Shown: positions 23,856 to 34,495 of the stretch, in pieces
Layout of the letters: every line of letters starts with the position of its first letter
Numbering within the stretch: the first letter of the stretch is position 1
DNA from: Prostheceraeus crozeri
Lineage: Eukaryota; Platyhelminthes; Polycladida; Euryleptidae
Reading direction: 5' to 3'
NCBI GenBank assembly: GCA_907163375.1
Contig: CAJQUW010006804.1
Span: forward strand, 558,001 to 622,000
DNA length: 64,000 nucleotides
Translations under genes and position numbers: made by a program
Notes under the pieces: model-generated
Seen by the model: only the letters and a program-made list of their open reading frames with translations
What the model was told of the DNA's origin: nothing
Databases searched by the model: none

Positions 23856-24570
23856 CAGCGACAATTTAGGTGAATCACCTAATGATGAATTTTCTACCTA
23901 AATTCCGGATATTTTGTAAAAACACCTAAATCATCTAAATATTGTCATTACGACAAAAACTTGCTATTTGATTAACTCATCTACATGTACTCACATTGGA
24001 AAACATTGAGAAAATTGTGGTAACGAATTACTTTTATAATCGAAATAATGAAGACATTGATGAGTGATTCTTGGCCACATGTTTCTGGTCATAGTTTCTA
24101 ATTCTTTTATATAAATTTATAGAGTTTTATAGAGTTTTTTGCATTTGAAATACGAGTAATTTTGATCTGCATGACACACACAATTGCACAATTGAATTGT
24201 CAATACACATTTTGAAACATATACATATACTTAGTTGTCAAGGTTTTATCTGTGCAGTTGTTATAGCTTGAAATAAAATCGCTCCGAATCTCGATTAAAT
24301 CTTGGACTTACTTATCATTTTCTCTTCTCTGATTCTTTTTAAAACTTATACGTAGATTATTGTCGCCGCATTTGTTTACAAATTAGTTACCAAAAAAGCA
24401 CAATTTATGAAAATAAACAAAAAAGTGCCACTGAGACATTCGCTCAATGAATCTAGATATCTTAATGGATTTTTGATTCACTTAAATAAACAACCTAAAT
24501 TACCACTAAATTACCATTATTCACCTAAAAAAACCTAAAATGACAAAAATATTCACCTAAGATGTCGGTG
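23856..24570. mobile_element. Candidate MITE with TTAGGTGAAT ends
   Basis: The left end CAGCGACAATTTAGGTGAAT and the reverse complement of the right end CACCGACATCTTAGGTGAAT agree at 17 of 20 positions. CACCTAAA/TTTAGGTG words repeat in both subterminal regions (23870-23930 and 24480-24565), as is common in hAT-type elements. The flanking 8-mers TGATAATA and TCTAATGA do not match well, so no target duplication is claimed. Interior AT-rich, non-coding. Confidence 0.5.
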
Positions 24571-27555
24571 TCTAATGATGATGACACAGAGTTTCATCGC
24601 ATGACATTAATGCCCATTCAAATGCCTTGCAGAAGATGAAACTTAATGCAATCATTGCTGATCTTTTGTTGACGCTTTTATTTCAAGAAATATAAGATTT
24701 GCCCCATAAGGATAAACCCAAGCGAATCCTTCAAAATGCATCCCTAGACTTAACCTGGGAGGAATAAGGATTGCAACCTGTGAGTAAGACGCATTCGGGT
24801 TTTCTATAGCAAAACGTTCGTTCACATTGATGCCGCCGACTTTTAGTGACGCTATTAAAAGAAAACAATTGATAGTACATACCCTCACTGATTCCATTTC
24901 TAAACTAATTTATTCAAATTTCTGACTTTCCTTTATAGAAATTGAAATTAGTCATGACCTATTCAACAATTTGAGTTCATAAAATGTTGATTCTCTTGGC
25001 TAATTACGATGAGAAAATTCAGTTTATTTCGCCGTCGTTCTTGTTATCATGCTTGTGAAATCAAAGCTTGTCGAATTCGAACCTTCTTTTTCGAATTTTC
25101 AGTAATTGTGTAGAAGTTTGAAAATTTTGTCATCTTCCGTGGAATCGCCTTTTATCTATCTACTGCTATCACTAACTGGCATCATTGCAATTATTTAGAT
25201 ATCACGCAATTTTTGCAATTTTTTCTTGTCTATGATTTTCTACATTGCTTGTTGAATCAGTGGATTTTCTAATGCTTGTTTTCTACTATTTCGTCGCCGA
25301 ATATAGATCTCTATTACCCATAATCTCGAAACGATATGAAATGATTTCTTTATCATTTTACTTAAATATCTTCCCTGTTGGTATGTAAGAGAACATATCT
25401 TTATTGTCTCACACAATCAAATTCATTGAGTACAAAAAAAGCACAAAAAACCACACAGATAGGCCTGATAATACAGTATATTAAAAAATCGCATCAATTT
25501 GAAAAATGTGAAATAGAGCATTAGTACATAGCAATAGCAAAAGTCATTGTTCCGTTTTCGCAGTAGATGTACCCTCTCCTAATTTCTTGGCAGATCGTTC
25601 TTCAAAATGTAAAGCGTAACGGATGGTTCTTATTGCTTTCAAGTTGTTTCAAAACTCAGGAGATTCTTGTTTGCAAAACTCATCAAAAACAAAGTAACAA
25701 AGCAATATAGAGGAATTGATGATAAGTTGAACGGATCTTTTGTAGAAAGCCCCCGCCACTGCTGAAAATGAAAACTGAACACTTACCCAAAAAGAATTTA
25801 TACTTTAATTTCACCCAAGAGGGTGGAAGTGAGCGATGACTAGTATTATTCTATCAAGCATATTAACCCTGCGAAATTTGATGAGTCACGTGAACAGACA
25901 GGGATAGCTCTAAACCATGACGCGTTCAGTGCCACATGCACATTTGTTGCGCATTTTGAAAGTGTGACAAAGTGATTCAACTGTCTGTATGCACTCACAT
26001 GTCTCAGGAGATGCAAACTTTTTTGCCTGTGGTTGGCATAGTTCTTGTTCCACAGTGGCTCAGAAACTTTCGAAACTATGTTTGACCATAGTTTTACTGT
26101 TACTGATATTCTGTCCAGCAATTATTTATGATTTTCGGTTCATCTGTATCAATCGTTTTGCTTTTAATGTACAATCTTTTGAAATCTACTGATACAATCA
26201 AACTGCGTTTCAACTCGTCAAATTTGCTGATTTGGTCCGAGAGGCTTATATTTTTGCTGGCAAGTGAACCTTCTAGAATATTCTTTAGTATAGTCAACAT
26301 ATGTGTTTATTCCAAAACATGAGTGATTAAATAGCGGTTCTCATTGTTTCTTCATGGATTCATTCCGTTTCGAGTTCTGTCTTCAAATTACCCTCAAGAG
26401 AAGTAATTCAGTATACTAAAAAATGATAAAAAGAAAACTTCAGCCAAGAAGTGCCTATTCACGCTTCATGCTACATTGATTAAAGTCTTTACCATAGAAA
26501 GAATAAGAAAAATGAGAAAAAATGGCAAGTATGGGTCAGCAAAGATTGTATGCCTGTATATCTACCTTACTTTTCTGGTTGCGATGCAGAAATGAGCACC
26601 CTAGCAACCGTTGCTATGGGGAAGTATTTGCTATTTAATAAAATATTCAGCAGCAAATTTTGTCCAGCTCTTCGGGGTTTTGACCCACGTTCAAAAGCTC
26701 TTAGATCAGAAATTCAAATTACTCCTCCGTTTAGACTCTGAAGGATGCAAAGATGTCTAAGTCGGATCAGTTCATCACACTTTCAGCATAATCTGAAGTA
26801 CTTTTAACGTGGCGGGGTGCTTCTCTCAAATCTCAAAGCTTTACATTAGTGGCGGAGCTTTCTATGAAAGATCTCGATAAACTTAAAATGAGATTTTCTT
26901 AGAGTACATTCAGAGAGATTCTGAAGGTGTGAATGTTTGATATTTGTACCAATGCATTGACAGATGACTTAATTTAAATAAATGCTTTTATTGTTGATTA
27001 TTGACCATTATTTCAAAATCAAACTGTTCAAAACACGATTTTCAGAAATCAAGTGACTTCATTATTGCGACAAACTATGTTTATAACTAGACAAAGTGTG
27101 AATACTGGAAACTAGTCGACAAAACTTTGTTTTTGCTTAGATTAAAGTTTACTTTGGCAAATAATTATTGAAGGAGGTGCTATAATCAATTGAATTATTG
27201 ACAGACGCCATTTAATAAGATATGACTGAATTACGAAGCATAGGTCTACAGTAATAATGACGGTCTGTGATCTTCCGCAACAAAAAATCGGGAATTTCGC
27301 GGTGCTGTAGAATAATTATTAATGTTGAAAACTTTATTGAAGGGATAAGAATACAGCAAATATTTTACATTTAAAGTAAGAAAAGCTTCATGTACGTAGA
27401 CAGAAAAGAATCTCCTGCTGCTAGAAGAGTTTCCAACATGCATGTGAAGTGGATTCACTGTCTCCCAATGCATCAACTAAGCGACCTCAAGAGCATAAAA
27501 GTTAAGTCACCATGGCCACTGATGTTTCAATAGATGCCGACTGAACGATGAAGTC
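24571..27555. other. AT-rich stretch, no supported gene
   Basis: Frames up to about 91 codons (24652-24897 minus, 25846-26121 minus, 26550-26741 plus) are unrecognised. A short near-palindromic GCAACCGTTGC word occurs at about 26603. Nothing else structured was noticed. Confidence 0.3.
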
Positions 27556-27559
27556 TGGG

Positions 27560-27905
27560 GACAGATAACTTTCTGCTTCTGACCGAAGAAGCAACAGAGG
27601 ACTCTCCTCTCAGAGCACAATACAGTCAGGATTTTGAGAGGGGTCAGCACCGGCAATATTCCAATCAAGGGGCTGGCCACGAAACCGGGATGACAGAGTT
27701 ACACCGTCCGGTTTAATTTTGCGGTCGCGGAGCAGCCAGTAGGACGACGGCTCCATGCGAGTGAACATTTAGGCTGACTGCAGAGTTCTATCCCAAACTT
27801 CGCTCATTAAAGTAAGCTGACCAACACTTTTGGAGGAGATGAAGCCGCGGGAACCGTCACCATTCGCAACAGAGCCACTCACCGGATACTAGGGTTCCAA
27901 GGAGA
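27560..27905 (-). pseudogene. Decayed LINE C-terminal module (second, older copy)
   Basis: On the minus strand, TLMSEVWDRTLQSA followed by a stop and MFTRMEP aligns without gaps to the better preserved copy at 29782-30430 (TAINDVVKRGLDAA, MVASCLEP). Further on, RDRKIKPDGVTL matches RGDGKRPDGLTL, followed by RGQPLDWNIAGADP in the place of GKSLVWDATCVDS. A shifted LHLLQKC piece upstream could be the finger (LHPLLC). Stops and at least one frameshift are present. The stretch is less AT-rich than its surroundings, as is the other copy. Assignment is by eye from these motif matches. Confidence 0.5.
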
Positions 27906-28299
27906 ATGACAGCAGCGATTGCTCAAGTTTCATTAATATTATTATCATCAACGTGTGGGGTGTTCGATAAAGTGTTATCTAGATTCTCAAGCCTATGTTT
28001 TCATTCAAAAGAATTGCATTATCTTCAATATATCATATATATTAATATAATATCCGAACGAAAGCGCTCGGGTATTAAACACATGAAGTCAATTGTGTTG
28101 CTTTCATTATTAAAACTTATTGGAAATCGGCATTGCTTTACAATATATATTAATGCTCTCAAATGTGTATGAAAGACCACTAGAAATCAATTGACAGAAA
28201 GTAGTCAACATCTACAGATAATGGAAATACCATCGCCTATCAGCACGATGCGATGTCGATTTAACAATAATTAGGAGCAGCGAATTCCAATCGTCGATG
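27906..28299. other. AT-rich gap between LINE fragments
   Basis: An 88-codon plus frame (27906-28172) is unrecognised and its translation is biased by AT-rich sequence. No terminal repeats seen. Confidence 0.3.
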
Positions 28300-28860
28300 T
28301 CAGTATCGGAGAACTTTTTGCGAGCTTGAACACTTACAGTATTTCAAATCATGGATTTCTGAAGACTTTAATTTTATGATCACAAGTCCTTGAAGTGACA
28401 GCATTGAAGAAAGTTCCTGGATCAGAGTGAATGAAAAGTCCTGCACATGGCAATCAAGTCGAGAGCATGGCGGCGAAATTGGAAGGTTGGAGACGATTCC
28501 AAGTAGTCGTAGACGATCTTCGTAGGAATCCGCAGGTATCTGAATCACACAACGAATAAATCGAAGCTGAACCTTTTCGATTAAGGCAATGTCTTTTGCA
28601 ACGAAGGGATTCCACACAAACGAGGCGTGCTCAAAGTGAGGACGAACGTAAGATTTGTACAGGCGGAGAAAAAAACATCAGGATCATGGGTCACGAAAGT
28701 TCGCAGAGCAGAGGACGGAGTCACGTGTGCTTTCTGGGGATGACGCACTAGATTCGCACTAGTGTTGGTAAGATTTAAGGTCATTCGAGATGACTACACC
28801 AAGATCCTTCGAGGAACCGCTTTTGAGAACATTAATGGCTGGTTGTTGAGAACGCAGACA
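28300..28860 (-). pseudogene. LINE reverse transcriptase fragment (C-terminal thumb)
   Basis: The minus strand encodes, across frameshifts, the end of a non-LTR reverse transcriptase: KDLGVVISNDLKSYQH (the KxLGV motif after the palm), then a piece resembling LLRRTF, then LYKSYVRPHFEHASFVWNP, followed by F-V-A-K-D-I, IEKVQLRFIR and SYEDRLRLLGI, and, one frame over, FRRHALDLIAMCRTF. This order (LGV, Y-K-S-x-V-R-P-x-x-E, W-N-P, L-I-E-x-V-Q-x-R, Y-x-x-R-L, R-R) is typical of CR1/L2/Jockey-type LINEs. The polymerase core with YADD is missing, so the copy is truncated. Confidence 0.8.
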
Positions 28861-29334
28861 TAAGATAGATTGCGATAACAAACCTTCTTGCTCAGTGGCA
28901 ATGAAGAGCACAAGTATATACTTTGAAAACGATGAAACCGGGAATTATTTTAATCCCATTGATGTCATTGACTGTGTCCTACGGGAGGTGAAATATTTTT
29001 GATGCTTTTACATTCTTCTTTAATTTCTCCCCTTTTGGGATTCAATACATTCTTTTTTTGAAAAAGTCAATAATAGTCCCATAGTTTCGTCCAAAACGTA
29101 TTTACTCTTAAGTGAGTCAGTTGTGGACGAAACGTTGGGAGTTAATTGGCTTCAAAAAAACGAGTAGATTGGCCTACCGATATCGACTGTACTAAGAACT
29201 GGCCACCATTTTATTTATCGATTTCGGAGTCAATGCCGGGCAGCATCTTTCCACACCTTTTTCTCAATACGAGAGGACAAGCTCAGAAACCACGTGTCAG
29301 AATCCTTATCATTTTGTCCATCAGTCAAGTGATC
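28861..29334. other. Spacer; inverted TTTCGTCCA words
   Basis: GTTTCGTCCA (about 29085) and TGGACGAAAC (about 29123) are inverted and could fold into a stem of about 10 bp over a loop of some 30 nt. The second word resembles Penelope-like terminal sequence, but no protein domain supports that. A 75-codon plus frame (29146-29373) is unrecognised. Confidence 0.35.
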
Positions 29335-29527
29335 AAAAGTGTGAGTTATTCTTCAACCGATTTATTCAAGTAAAATACGGCAAATGTTTGATAAAACAAA
29401 ATGTACCACACACTGCGGAGTTCACAGTGAACAAGTCAAGGTCGAAACGTGTGTGGAACATTTTATTTCATTACACATTTGCCGTATTTTACTTGAATAA
29501 ATCGGTTAAAGAATAACTCATACTTTT
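29335..29527. repeat. Long hairpin (about 79-bp arms, 35-nt loop)
   Basis: The left arm 29335-29413 and the right arm 29449-29527 are near-perfect inverted copies. The core of 33 positions around GATTTATTCAAGTAAAATAC has one mismatch, and arm ends AAAAGT(G/A)TGAGTTATTC and the loop-proximal CCACACAC also pair. The 35-nt loop starts TGCGGAGTTCACAGTGAAC, itself a small hairpin. There is no coding capacity and no target duplication was found. Could be a fold-back transposon, a Penelope-like terminal inversion, or a source of double-stranded RNA if transcribed. Confidence 0.9.
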
Positions 29528-29781
29528 AAACGAACAAGAATCTTTACTCAAAACGATTGATAAACTTAAATTTTTTTTTTTTACAATGGCACAATGTATT
29601 CATGAAAATATTCACATACCTATTAATACTCTTACTTAATATTAGGTATCAAATAGCCAATAATGACAATGAAATAGGCTTAACCTGAAGTCAGTGAAGA
29701 AAGATGAACTAGTTTATACACAAGCGAAACATTCACACTGTCTATATGACACTACTAATAATACAAATCGAATATTGTCAA

Positions 29782-30430
29782 TCACTGTTCATCAAGCCGT
29801 CCAGCTAGTCGAATAGCGATAGCGTTGCCGCGGACGATAGCAAGAGATAGCCGCTGAAAGAGCCACTCTCTCTCTCTGCTATCATTGCGTTGCAACGCGA
29901 TACGTCGTCCAATTTCTTTGAGGAATGGTAGTGTCAGAGGCCCGATGACACCAGACGTTTCGACGGCTACGGGACGACAAAGCGATCGGCTAAGGCGGCG
30001 TACTTGGAAAGCTTTGCCTTCTCCGCTTTGGTGGCAGCGGAACCAGCCTCCACTGCTGAGCCGTACACGTTAGTAGACGAGAAAGAGTCGACGCAGGTTG
30101 CGTCCCAGACTAGCGACTTTCCTTGAGAAAAGGGGAAAAGAGTCAACCCGTCTGGACGCTTGCCGTCGCCACGATCGAGTCCTACGGGCTCGAGACACGA
30201 CGCCACCATTGCTGCATCCAGCCCTCGCTTCACAACGTCGTTGATAGCCGTGTGTCTCGGGAAACGGCCAGCACTGCGACGACACAACAACGGGTGAAGG
30301 CCCCGCTTGTCGACTGTGCCACCGCAACGGCATGGGTGGGGCTCACATACACTCAAGCCGAGACGCTGTGCCACCGCCAGGCGTGTTGTCTCATCGTCGA
30401 GAAGGGTACCGGTCTTCTTAAAAAACTTCT
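29782..30430 (-). pseudogene. LINE C-terminal zinc-finger plus endonuclease-like module
   Basis: The minus strand encodes about 210 residues matching the C-terminal module of a non-LTR retrotransposon protein family I have seen in marine invertebrates. In order: GTLLDDETTRLAVAQRLG; a finger CRCG...VDKRGLHPLLC; RHTAIND; EPVGLDRGDGKRPDGLTL; GKSLVWDATC; EKAKLSKYAAL; then after a 2-nt frameshift near 29967, PVAVETSGVIGPLTLPFLKE; EWLFQRLSLAIVRGNAIAIR; LAGRLDEQ and TGA at 29782-29784. The RPD...WDAT...E..K pattern resembles a PD-(D/E)xK nuclease, as in R2-type endonucleases, but this is inference. No polymerase lies upstream. The stretch is distinctly richer in G+C than its surroundings. Confidence 0.75.
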
Positions 30431-31551
30431 CTTCTTATAAACTTAAAATAATCGGCGACGTGGACTTGCGAGGGTCATGGAGAGTCGTGAGCCGTAATAA
30501 AGATGAAATCGTGCGTTTAATAAATGCCGTAAAGAGTTAATGATCTCGACGAGGAAGTAAATTATGTGTAATGAAATAGAAAGTCCTCCTATGTTAAGCA
30601 CTTCGTACTAGAAAATCCGTACTTTGAGTTTTTTCGAGTTTTCTAATTTACTGTTTTTACCCCGACATCAAGAGAGAAAAAATTTCAAATAAGATTCTAT
30701 GAGGAAAAGTGGATGCGAATTATTCATTATTCCTGCTTTTGGTGATTTTGTATGTATTCCGTATATAAAGGAAGGCAACAATCCAGTGTGGATCCTTGGA
30801 AGCAACAGCTCGTCGTGTTTTGAAGCAGTTGAATATCAAAACAATGCATTTTAGAAGTGTACTGAAAATTTCTTTAGTTTGTCATAAAATACCTTTTTAT
30901 ATATGTTGGATTGGCCGTTTGGACCTGACATCTTCAAAACCAGATTTTTGGTTATGGGACTTCAAGATGGAAAAAAGAAGACCAAATGACACAGAAGAAT
31001 GCACAAAATGCGTAAAGCGTTTTCTCGAAACCTCAAAATTGGATATCATTGAAAAGGCATCTGAAGTTTCTGCAAAAATGCAGCGATATTAAGACTGACT
31101 ACATGATGGAATATGTTTGGATATTTTTCGATTCATCATTGCGTAAATATTCAAATCATTGCTTTGCAAAACAGTTCATATATTACTCAATAGAGGCTAA
31201 GCTAAGCCTCCTTTATCCTCCTTTAACTAAGGATGCAAATAAGTGTATCAGAATTCGATGGATATAGAAATGTGAAACTTGCATGTGGGAGGCTATAACA
31301 TACAGTAATGATCTTGTTAAACAATGGTGACATCCAATTACGTATCACGAAATAAATGTTTACTAACTTATTAAGATAACATATGAGACGAAATGTGTCT
31401 CTTTCATCATATATTTGCCTATTTGCCAGTTAAGAGTTTCATTACCTGGCCACGCCTAACTTTCACAGTTCTCGACTAACTCTTCTACTAAGTATAGTGG
31501 AATTCCTTAAAGGTGAATCTATCTTTGTGAGCAATTCAATTTAAATATTTC
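30431..31551. other. Mostly empty; weak transposase-like frame at 30796-31092
   Basis: The plus-strand frame 30796-31092 (98 codons) contains SSKPDFWLWDFK and, later, IIEKASEVSAKMQRY. PDF(F/W)LWG-K is a word found near the third catalytic Asp of some mariner-like transposases. No other transposase motif supports this, so it stays a weak candidate. The rest is AT-rich and unremarkable. Confidence 0.25.
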
Positions 31552-33562
31552 CAGGTTTGCCGTGGGACGAGATTTCTTCGTCCCATTCCCACAGCATTCC
31601 CATGGGAAATCCCATTCCCACATGATTTTCCAAAATTCACGGTTATTTCCCACAATAATTCCCATTAGCCAAATCTTTCTATGATAAGCCTAGCCGACTG
31701 AGAACCCTTAGCAGCTAGATTAGGAAGCATTGTGTACATGCATGATAATCCTACATGTACATTGAGTCTTATTGCCTCCATGGGGACTTACCACTCATAG
31801 GTAATTTCAAGTGTCATTAGATAGCGTACATAAAAGGACTCTACGTTTTCATGGATCCACAGATTGGTCTACAATCGACGATACGAGACTACTCTACAAA
31901 CTTGCATTTCGAATATCCAAGCTCGCTTCGTTATCAGAAGTCATGCCCCTTCATGGGTGCCTGCTTTTCAGAAGATTGGCCCAAACAGATTTTACAAAAA
32001 TAATTAAAAAGACTATCGCTGCTCAATCCGAACATGAACATGATTGGCCAAATGCAGATGCGTCCCTGCATGAAATGTTTTTGCCAACCGTTGCGAGTGA
32101 ATGGCCGTATGTCTACAAGTAGCTGTTTAGTGGATCGTAAGAAGTTCAGTCTAGAGTCTATCCACATGTGTAATTCTAATGTGCATTCAAGCATGTTGCT
32201 CATACGACAGCGGAACCTGGTCAACCTGGATGGAAGCAGGTCTGTATACAGAGGCTCAAGTTTGAAAATAGACTACATGTACACATGTGCGTGTGAGGAT
32301 CAAATACGGAAATTTCAGCCTGGTTGTTTTCATTTCATCCGACAAGTGTATTTAATCGCGCAATCTGGATCTGAATCAAGATGAGATGTTCACCATCGCT
32401 TCCTTAGCATACAGATTACTTGCATGCGTCATGCATACTTTGCTATTTTACATAACTCAATTCTAATTTTTTTAAAAAAATAATGACTCGGTTGCAGCAA
32501 CGGGTTAGAAAAGATAGAAATAATGTGAATGCCAAAGTTGCAATCATTTTATGCCTTAATATTCTTTAGAAATGAAAAGTAATATTGTTATGACCACAGA
32601 ATTAGATTGTTTAACTGTATTACTATGCTAGAAGTACAAACTGATTCAAAACGATGGCACATCCAGGAACCTATTAAGTGGGCAAAAAGAAATGTCTAAT
32701 ACCTTGCAGAGATAGGAAAAATAGTCGTGCGTCGATTGCGGATTTCTCTGAATTCCTTCAAGATGCTCCGATCGCCACGATTCCTTCAGATTCGAAGAAT
32801 TCAGATCATTGCGCAAAAGTTTTCTCCATAATGTTGGGCCCTCCGATCATTATCAAAAAAGTTAGCAGGCGCACGAAAAACGTTCACAAACTTCTCTGTA
32901 GAACTTGACATCGACTGTGTCTCTTTGCTGTGCGATCCGCTTGATAGCAGTCACTGAAACTTCGCACCATTTGGCGTGTTTAATGTTGAAATGGCTGCTC
33001 ATTGTTCGATTGCTATGTCATTATGTTAGCAGATTGTGCCATTTCATTAACGTTACATGTTCCAATGCTTCCCTTTTAGTAAAACAGAAGAAGAAACGAC
33101 CTGTTTAATTCTGTGGTTATGACATATACACTTAGCACAATTGAAAACGCACCACCTGTCAAATCCAGCTAATTCGAAGTAAATCGCTTCGATTGAATAT
33201 GGAATGAAGGACGCACGCTAATTGACATAGATATCTGCACGACGGCGGTCTGGTGGTGGGATTGCGTAATTGTTCAGACTGAATTACTGAAGCAAGCATT
33301 ATTATTACCGAATTACTTAGCAAGCATGTGTTCAAATTGAACTTCGATCATGAAGCATAAAATTAACGACTTATTATGGGAAATGACGGTTTTGTGAAAA
33401 ATCTTAAGATGGTGCGTCAAATGTCTGATGCCGAAAGATGGCGTGCAACAGAATGTGTGGCGTGGTTGATGAAAGCGTGCAACAGAGCTGCGCAAATATT
33501 GTTTAGCTATTCTGGAACTTTTCACATTTCTAAGGGAAATCCCGCTCCCACGGCAAAGCCTG
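31552..33562. mobile_element. hAT-like transposon, about 2.0 kb
   Basis: The left end CAGGTTTGCCGTGGGA and the reverse complement of the right end CAGGCTTTGCCGTGGGA are an inverted repeat with one inserted base, continuing as CGAGATTTC against GCGGGATTTC. Flanking 8-mers AATATTTC (31544-31551) and AATATTCG (33563-33570) agree at six positions, as expected of an old hAT target duplication. The left subterminal region is packed with CCCATTCCCA words and a GGGACGA...TCGTCCC hairpin. Near the right end, the minus strand reads TFCCTPSFGIRHLTHHLKIFH, recalling the S-x-L-x-x-H-L-x-x-x-H end of a BED finger, which would be the 5' end of a hAT transposase. No C-terminal hAT dimerisation motif was found. 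Confidence 0.65.
31811..32122 (+). other. Unrecognised 103-codon frame inside the hAT-like element
   Basis: A frame with balanced amino-acid use (for example LLYKLAFRISKLASLSEV and DWPNADASLHEMFLPTV) lies between the terminal repeats. It has no motif I know and is on the opposite strand from the possible BED finger. It may be captured host sequence, an unrelated decayed element, or chance. Confidence 0.25.
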
Positions 33563-33570
33563 AATATTCG

Positions 33571-34315
33571 CCTATTTCTCTTATGCGTCTCTTATACGTT
33601 TTAGCCACATATTCCTTTTTCATGTTTTCTGTTCTCACTTGTAAGTCAATTTTTCTCGGAAAACTATGGATTCAGACTGTTAACTGACCAAATTGATAAT
33701 CGAAGTACTTTAATGGGAATTAAGATGTTGGAGTTTACAGTGAGTGAACAAGCAAAACAGCAAATTTCACGAATTCATTCATCCCAAATATGTACATTAT
33801 ACAGAATTTAGTCAATAATCCATACTAGCGGATGTTTTATTACAGAATCCTAAAATGGAATTCATTCAGATAAGTTGTAAACGTTTAACACAACTTAACA
33901 CCGAACAATTTTCGAAAATTTCAAAAGCAGTTTTGAAATGCAATTTGCGGCCGTTCTATACGAGAGGCTGGGAGTGGTGCCACTAGAATCGTGTTGATCT
34001 CTTCTTTCGTTTGATCACCTTTTCGGTCGATCTGGAGTCAACGTTGACCTAAATCTTTGGACTTCAGGTCCAAATGCTCCATAATTCGAACATCGACTTG
34101 GGTTAAACAGAAAGATTTTGAGGAGAGTAGACTACTGAATTCGAATTCTCACATACTGTTGAAAACTGCAATGGCGGCTACCATTTGAAGGAGGCTTCCA
34201 TTATTGGCTCTTATCCGGCTCATGGCAGTTTCATTAAATATTTTTGTGAAATTTATAGATGCATGATTATATTAGACAGTATTCATCGACATCAAATATT
34301 CGAATATCGAATATT
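33571..34315. other. Intergenic; short AATATTCGAATATCGAATATT palindrome cluster
   Basis: No gene recognised. ATATTCGAATATCGAATAT lies at about 34296-34314, directly before the 17-bp minisatellite, and is nearly self-complementary. Confidence 0.35.
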
Positions 34316-34318
34316 TAT

Positions 34319-34495
34319 CCCCCCTCGAACAAAACCTACCCCAAATAGAATCTGCTCTCGAATAGAACACGCCCTCGAATAGAACACGCCCTCGAATAGA
34401 ACCCGCCTTCGAGTATAATCCGCCCTCAAACAAAACCTGCCCCAAGTAGAATCCGCCCGCGAATGGAACCCGTCCTTGAGTGAAACCAGCACTCA
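34319..34495. repeat. 17-bp minisatellite
   Basis: CGAATAGAACACGCCCT-type units begin at 34359, 34376, 34393, 34410 and 34427, a 17-bp period, with diverged units (AAAACCTACCCC, AAGTAGAATCCGCCC) on both sides. A minus-strand frame (34272-34580) reads through as GRVLFEGVFYSRADSIWGRF-like repeats only because three units equal 17 codons; I do not regard it as a gene. Confidence 0.9.

Noticed and set aside
29085..29135. Hammerhead ribozyme near GTGGACGAAACG
   Set aside because: GAAAC is intact but the first box matches poorly and stem II would be only about 3 bp.
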